Positions 56,945-64,000 of a stretch of DNA of 64,000 bases are shown one piece after another. Position numbers and translations under genes: made by a program. Numbering within the stretch: position 1 is the first letter of the stretch; the number at the start of each line of letters is the position of its first letter. The notes under the pieces were generated by a model. It was not told the DNA's origin. It saw nothing but the letters and a program-made list of their open reading frames with translations, and searched no databases. The stretch spans positions 1 through 64,000 of the forward strand of contig CAVYFY010000025.1 in the NCBI GenBank assembly GCA_963767835.1. The letters are read 5' to 3'. Source of the stretch: SIAQ01 sp963767835 (lineage in GTDB: Bacteria; Planctomycetota; Planctomycetia; Gemmatales; Gemmataceae).

Positions 56945-57637
56945 GTGGCGCGGAAAGAACCCAAGCTCATCGTCATCACCGGGGTGACTAAAGGCCTCGG
57001 CCTGGCCATGGCGGAGAAATTCATCGAACTCGGCCACAACATCCTTGGCTGCGGGCGATCGCGCGACATCATCGAGACGCTGCGGGTGCGCTTTCGCCCG
57101 CCGCACGATTTCGCCGCCCTGGATGTCGCCCTGGAAAGCCAGGTGGAACCGTGGGCGGCAAGGCTTCTTTCCAGCCACGGCGTGCCCGACCTCCTTATCA
57201 ACAATGCCGGCGTCATCAACCAAAACGCGCCGCTCTGGCAAGTCCCTGGCGACGAATTCGACCGGGTTTTCGATGTGAACGTGAAGGGAGTCGCCAACGT
57301 CATCCGCCATTTCGTGCCGGCGATGATCGCGCGCAAATCGGGCTTGATCATCAATCTCAGCTCCGCATGGGGCCGAACGGTGTCGTCGGATGTCGCCCCG
57401 TATTGCGCGAGCAAATGGGCCATCGAAGGACTGACGCGCGGTCTGGCGGAGGAGTTGCCGCGCGGCATGGGGGCGATCCCGCTCAACCCCGGCGTCATCG
57501 ACACCGACATGCTGCGCAGTTGCTTCGGCGGCACCGCCAGCCGCTATCCGGCGCCCGCGAAATGGGCGGAGAAAGCGGTGCCGTTCATCCTGTCGCTAAA
57601 CTCGCGCGACAACGGCAAGCCGCTGACGGTGGAGTGA
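56945..57637 (+). CDS. SDR family oxidoreductase
   Basis: A 230-residue SDR. A GTG at 56945 after AAAGGCAGG gives MNVARKEPKLIVITGVTKGL-like order (actual start V-A-R-K-E-P-K-L). Motifs: VITGVTKGLGLAMAEKFIEL (coenzyme), INNAGVINQNAPLW, LIINLSSAWGRTVSSDVAPY (Ser) and YCASKWAIEGLTRGLAEEL (Tyr-x3-Lys), then INPGVID-type LNPGVIDTDML. It is shorter at the C-terminus than typical classical SDRs, ending NSRDNGKPLTVE. Monocistronic; substrate unknown. Confidence 0.85.
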   Translation: MARKEPKLIVITGVTKGLGLAMAEKFIELGHNILGCGRSRDIIETLRVRFRPPHDFAALDVALESQVEPWAARLLSSHGVPDLLINNAGVINQNAPLWQVPGDEFDRVFDVNVKGVANVIRHFVPAMIARKSGLIINLSSAWGRTVSSDVAPYCASKWAIEGLTRGLAEELPRGMGAIPLNPGVIDTDMLRSCFGGTASRYPAPAKWAEKAVPFILSLNSRDNGKPLTVE

Positions 57638-57882
57638 ATCGCCGTTAGGTTCCCGGCTGGCCGTCCAACCTGCTCAACTGCCGTGAGCAAGTCAGGACCT
57701 ATGGAAACCCGCGAAAACACGAGCTTTTCTGCCTCGGCGGCCTCACCTGCTCACGTTTGGGGGAGACAAGAAAAAAAACGGCCGCAACCGAGCTTGCGTT
57801 TGCTTTGGGAGCGATGCGTGCAAAACCTGTGCATTTCGCTCGCACCGGTCCCAATATCTGCCGAAAAGGGGGCTTGGCCGAA

Positions 57883-59164
57883 TCACTTTTCGGCCAACGC
57901 CTTTTCCATTTCTTTGGTCACGGCGTCGCCGAGTTTTTGCTTCCGGAGAGATTCGATGGTTTGCCGCTGCTGGGCGGAAAATGGGATGAACGCAACCAGC
58001 AGCTTGGCGGCGGCAGTCCTCTCGCTCGGGGGGGTGCCCTTTCGGATAGTCTCCACCAAATACGCGAAGCCCTTCTCGGCGTCCGCCGGATCCTGCGGAA
58101 GCAGGCCGCCCCGAAAATACCGCAGCAGTTCCGCCTTGAACTTGTCCGACCGCGCCTCATTCGCGAGTCCAACCACCGCCAATTGTAGCTTTTCGGCCGT
58201 GGTATTTAAACGATTGTTGCCGGGGAAGGTAAACGGCGGCTGGAGACGCAAATGATCCACAAGCGCTTTCTCCTCCGATGTTTCCCACGTCACTTTGTCT
58301 TTCTCCCTCCACGCCCCCGTGTACCAGCGCTTGATCATCTGCCGTTCTTCGGGCGAACCCTTCCAGCCGTCCTTGTTGAAGAGCAGCAATCGCTCCACTT
58401 CCCATTGAACGCGGGGAGGCAACGCTTCGTCCTTGGAAAACGGCAGCACGTAATCGCCGATTTTCGGGAATTTTTCCACCCGATAGCGCTCGTGCAAGGG
58501 CAGGCGCGTGTCCTTGGAAATCATTATCGGGGTGTTTCCCCTTGCCAAGGCCATAAGGGCGGCGGCGCCCTTTACCGAATCATGCGAACGCACATAATCG
58601 TCGATCACCTTCAAGCGCTCCTTGTCGCCTGCTTGGGAAATCTTCTCGAAAACTTCGGCGCAAGCTACGGCAATTTCATATCTGGCATCGCCGATTTTCG
58701 CGCCGCCGCCCCGCCACGCAGGCGCGAAAATCATCCTTTCGTTGGGCACCCCGATAGGCCCTCCCATGCCCCACAGGACCTGTAGCCCATTTTCGGTTCG
58801 AGGCAGATCATCCATGTAAAACCAAGGCATAACTTCGTCGAAAACGGAAACGAGTCTTTCCTTTTCCTCGTTAACCCACCAAATGCCAGGCTGCCCGTTT
58901 GGCACGGGAACCTTGACGTAATGAATCATGCCCAAGCCGATTAACTTGGAATAAGAAAGGTCCGCGCGAAATGTCTTTTCCTTGAGCCCTCCTGGGCCGA
59001 CATAAACTCGATCGATCTCGAGAAGGTCCGCGGTGAGCGCACTGCGCCTTGACGAGGTAAGCACCCGGCGGCAACACGGCCTCGCGAGCGAGCGGAATCT
59101 CCGGCAACCCTCGGCCCTGGCATGCCGTGATAAACGCGACGGAGACAAAAAACTCACAGAACAT
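57883..59164 (-). CDS. secreted planctomycete hypothetical protein (frameshift near 59040)
   Basis: A protein of about 426 residues. The start at 59164 follows GGAGG and reads MFCEFFVSVAFITACQGRGL-PEIPLAREAVLPPGAYLVKA, with a short signal or lipobox-like ITAC. A one-base slip near 59040 joins ALTADLLEIDRVYVGPGGLK-EKTF. The rest is mixed alpha/beta with SKLIGLGMIHYVKVPVPNGQ-PGIWWV, PWFYMDDLPRTENGLQVLWG and helical SQAGDKERLKVIDDYVRSHD-SVKGAAALMALARG. No named domain. It begins 18 bp after the stop of the giant Ig-repeat gene, so the two are probably one transcript, and would share its ON/OFF switch through polarity. Confidence 0.65.
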
Positions 59165-59182
59165 CGCAGCGCCTCCTCTACA

Positions 59183-63069
<3,887 letters not shown>

Positions 63070-63112
63070 GGGCTGCTCCGTGGAATTGGGACAGGATTCA
63101 ACGATTGGAATA

Positions 63113-63142
63113 ATAATACCGGTTCGACGGTTGCCGAGTCAA
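63113..63142 (-). promoter_or_regulatory. sigma-70-type promoter of the giant gene
   Basis: On the minus strand TTGACT (63142-63137), an 18-bp spacer and TATTAT (63118-63113). The expected transcript start is near 63105, leaving a leader of about 36 bases before the ATG at 63069 with GGAG at 63079-63076. This supports 63069 as the true start. Confidence 0.65.
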
Positions 63143-63275
63143 GGAAAAAGTAATTAATTGTGATGCGAATCTGTCCAACGGGTGCAGGACCGTCTTTGCA
63201 GCTGCAAGGTGTTTGTCCTACAAAGATACACAGGGAGAAAAAACACTGTGTCGTAAGTTCATGGAGGGACAAGCG

Positions 63276-64000
63276 ATGGCATCCTGGAGCATTTCCGACG
63301 ATAAGCAAAAAGAGCTGCTCGAACTCGCACAGGCGTGGGGGAAAGTGGTCGCTCGGCGAGCATGTGAGAGCCAACCTCTCAAGGCCGACACGCACATCAC
63401 ACCGATGGAGGATGTCGCTTTTCAAGTTGGCCAAGCGCTCACCCAGGGTGTGCTGCAAGCCCTGTTGGAGCAGCACGCCCAGCAACTTCCTGCCGAGATC
63501 GCTTGCCCCGCTTGCCAAGCGCCGTGCCCGGTCAAACGCGAGCCACGGGTGTTGCATTTGCGTGGCGGCGGCGTCATCGAATACGATGAACCGGTCGGTG
63601 AATGCTCGTCCTGTCGGCGAGCCTTTTTCCCCCTCGCGACTGGAGCTGGGCCTGGACAATCATAGCTACACGCCAACGGTGCTTGCCAACATCGTCTTTG
63701 CGGGCGGCGATGCCAAATCGTTTGGCAAGGGCGAAGCGTATTTGCGTCGGCTCGCGGAGTTGGACATCACCGGCCGGCACGTGGGCCGCTTGACCGAGAA
63801 GATCGGCGCGGAGTTGGCACGCCAACGAGACGAAGAGGTCGCGCTCTATCGCCGCCGCGAGTTGCCCGCGGCGGTCGAGGTAACGCCGGCCGCCGTGGTG
63901 GTGGAAGTCGATGGTGGCCGCGTGCAGACGCGCACGCCCGCGCAGGGGTTTGGCGTTCACGATCCGCATTGGCGTGAAGACAAAGCCGCCTGCTTGTGCA
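63276..64000 (+). mobile_element. ISKra4-family transposase gene, runs off the window, frameshift near 63630
   Basis: The ATG at 63276 follows GGAGGG. The N-terminal part (MASWSISDDKQKELLELAQA...) leads to a zinc-ribbon region: IACPACQAPCPVKREPRVLH and EYDEPVGECSSCRRAFFPL. After a one-base slip near 63630 the frame continues RLELGLDNHSYTPTVLANIV, RRLAELDITGRHVGRLTEKI-GAELARQRDEE and VVVEVDGGRVQTRTPAQGFG-VHDPHWREDKAACL. The VDGGRxQTR segment with the first catalytic Asp and the ITxRHVxRLTExIG helix are ISKra4 signatures. The left end of the element is probably near 63175-63215, where GTGCAGGACCG-type sequence starts. Confidence 0.75.

Overview
The window is high-GC DNA that looks like the chromosome of a planctomycete. 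The signs are a DUF1559 prepilin-type protein at 29.5 kb, large exported proteins carrying the LE(D/E)RxxP-type N-terminal motif common in planctomycetes (30.7 kb and 59-63 kb), two Uma2-family proteins, TadE/TadG pseudopilins, many small secreted proteins of unknown function, and remnants of IS21-, IS3- and ISKra4-type elements. Housekeeping genes are scattered between them: infA, rsgA, hemE, recA, tRNA-Pro(GGG) and tRNA-Ser(GGA). No species name can be supported from the sequence alone.

Layout. 0-3 kb: gene-poor DNA with a decayed PQQ-propeller fragment and three small secreted proteins. 3-5.8 kb: two short-chain dehydrogenases (SDRs) and a TetR regulator, with a duplicated promoter/operator region and the fossil start of a second tetR. 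6-8.4 kb: tRNA-Pro and a nested graveyard of mobile elements bounded by 27-bp inverted repeats. 8.6-12.5 kb: small secreted proteins, Uma2, a multi-pass membrane protein, DUF2760 and an HD-hydrolase fragment. 12.7-17 kb: TadE-TadE-TadG. 17.1-18.9 kb: an ABC-2 exporter. 18.8-19.5 kb: a dead integrase beside tRNA-Ser. 19.5-27.9 kb: a sugar-phosphate block on the minus strand (pgm, ackA, HAD phosphatase, phosphoketolase, pgi, rpiA). 28-36.7 kb: membrane and exported proteins, including a propeller/Ig/dockerin-like gene split by a 146-bp MITE, a K+ channel and an HlyD-type adaptor. 36.8-46.7 kb: GH63-like glucosidase, zwf, a flavin disulfide reductase, OsmC, alcohol dehydrogenase, SDR and a DHA2 exporter, all on the minus strand. 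47-59 kb: infA, secreted proteins, Uma2 with a PAS histidine kinase and response regulator, rsgA, hemE, recA and an SDR. 59-63 kb: a giant exported Ig-repeat protein whose signal-peptide codons contain a (CT)n/T11 tract. 63.2 kb to the end: an ISKra4-type transposase that runs off the window.

How the genes work together. pgm, pgi, zwf, rpiA, xfp and ackA supply most steps of a phosphoketolase shunt: glucose phosphates pass to fructose-6-P or pentose-P, phosphoketolase makes acetyl-P, and acetate kinase makes acetate plus ATP. Zwf and the redox genes beside it would handle NADPH and oxidant/aldehyde stress.

The most interesting signal is the giant gene at 59183..63069. A good promoter, ribosome binding site and ATG lead straight into a dinucleotide repeat. 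As assembled, the ATG is out of frame with the 1250-residue body, and loss of one repeat unit restores the frame, which fits a phase-variable surface protein in the OFF state. A caution applies: at least eight other genes in the window (including pgi, rpiA and rsgA) carry single-base frameshifts, so assembly indels are likely and must be excluded first.
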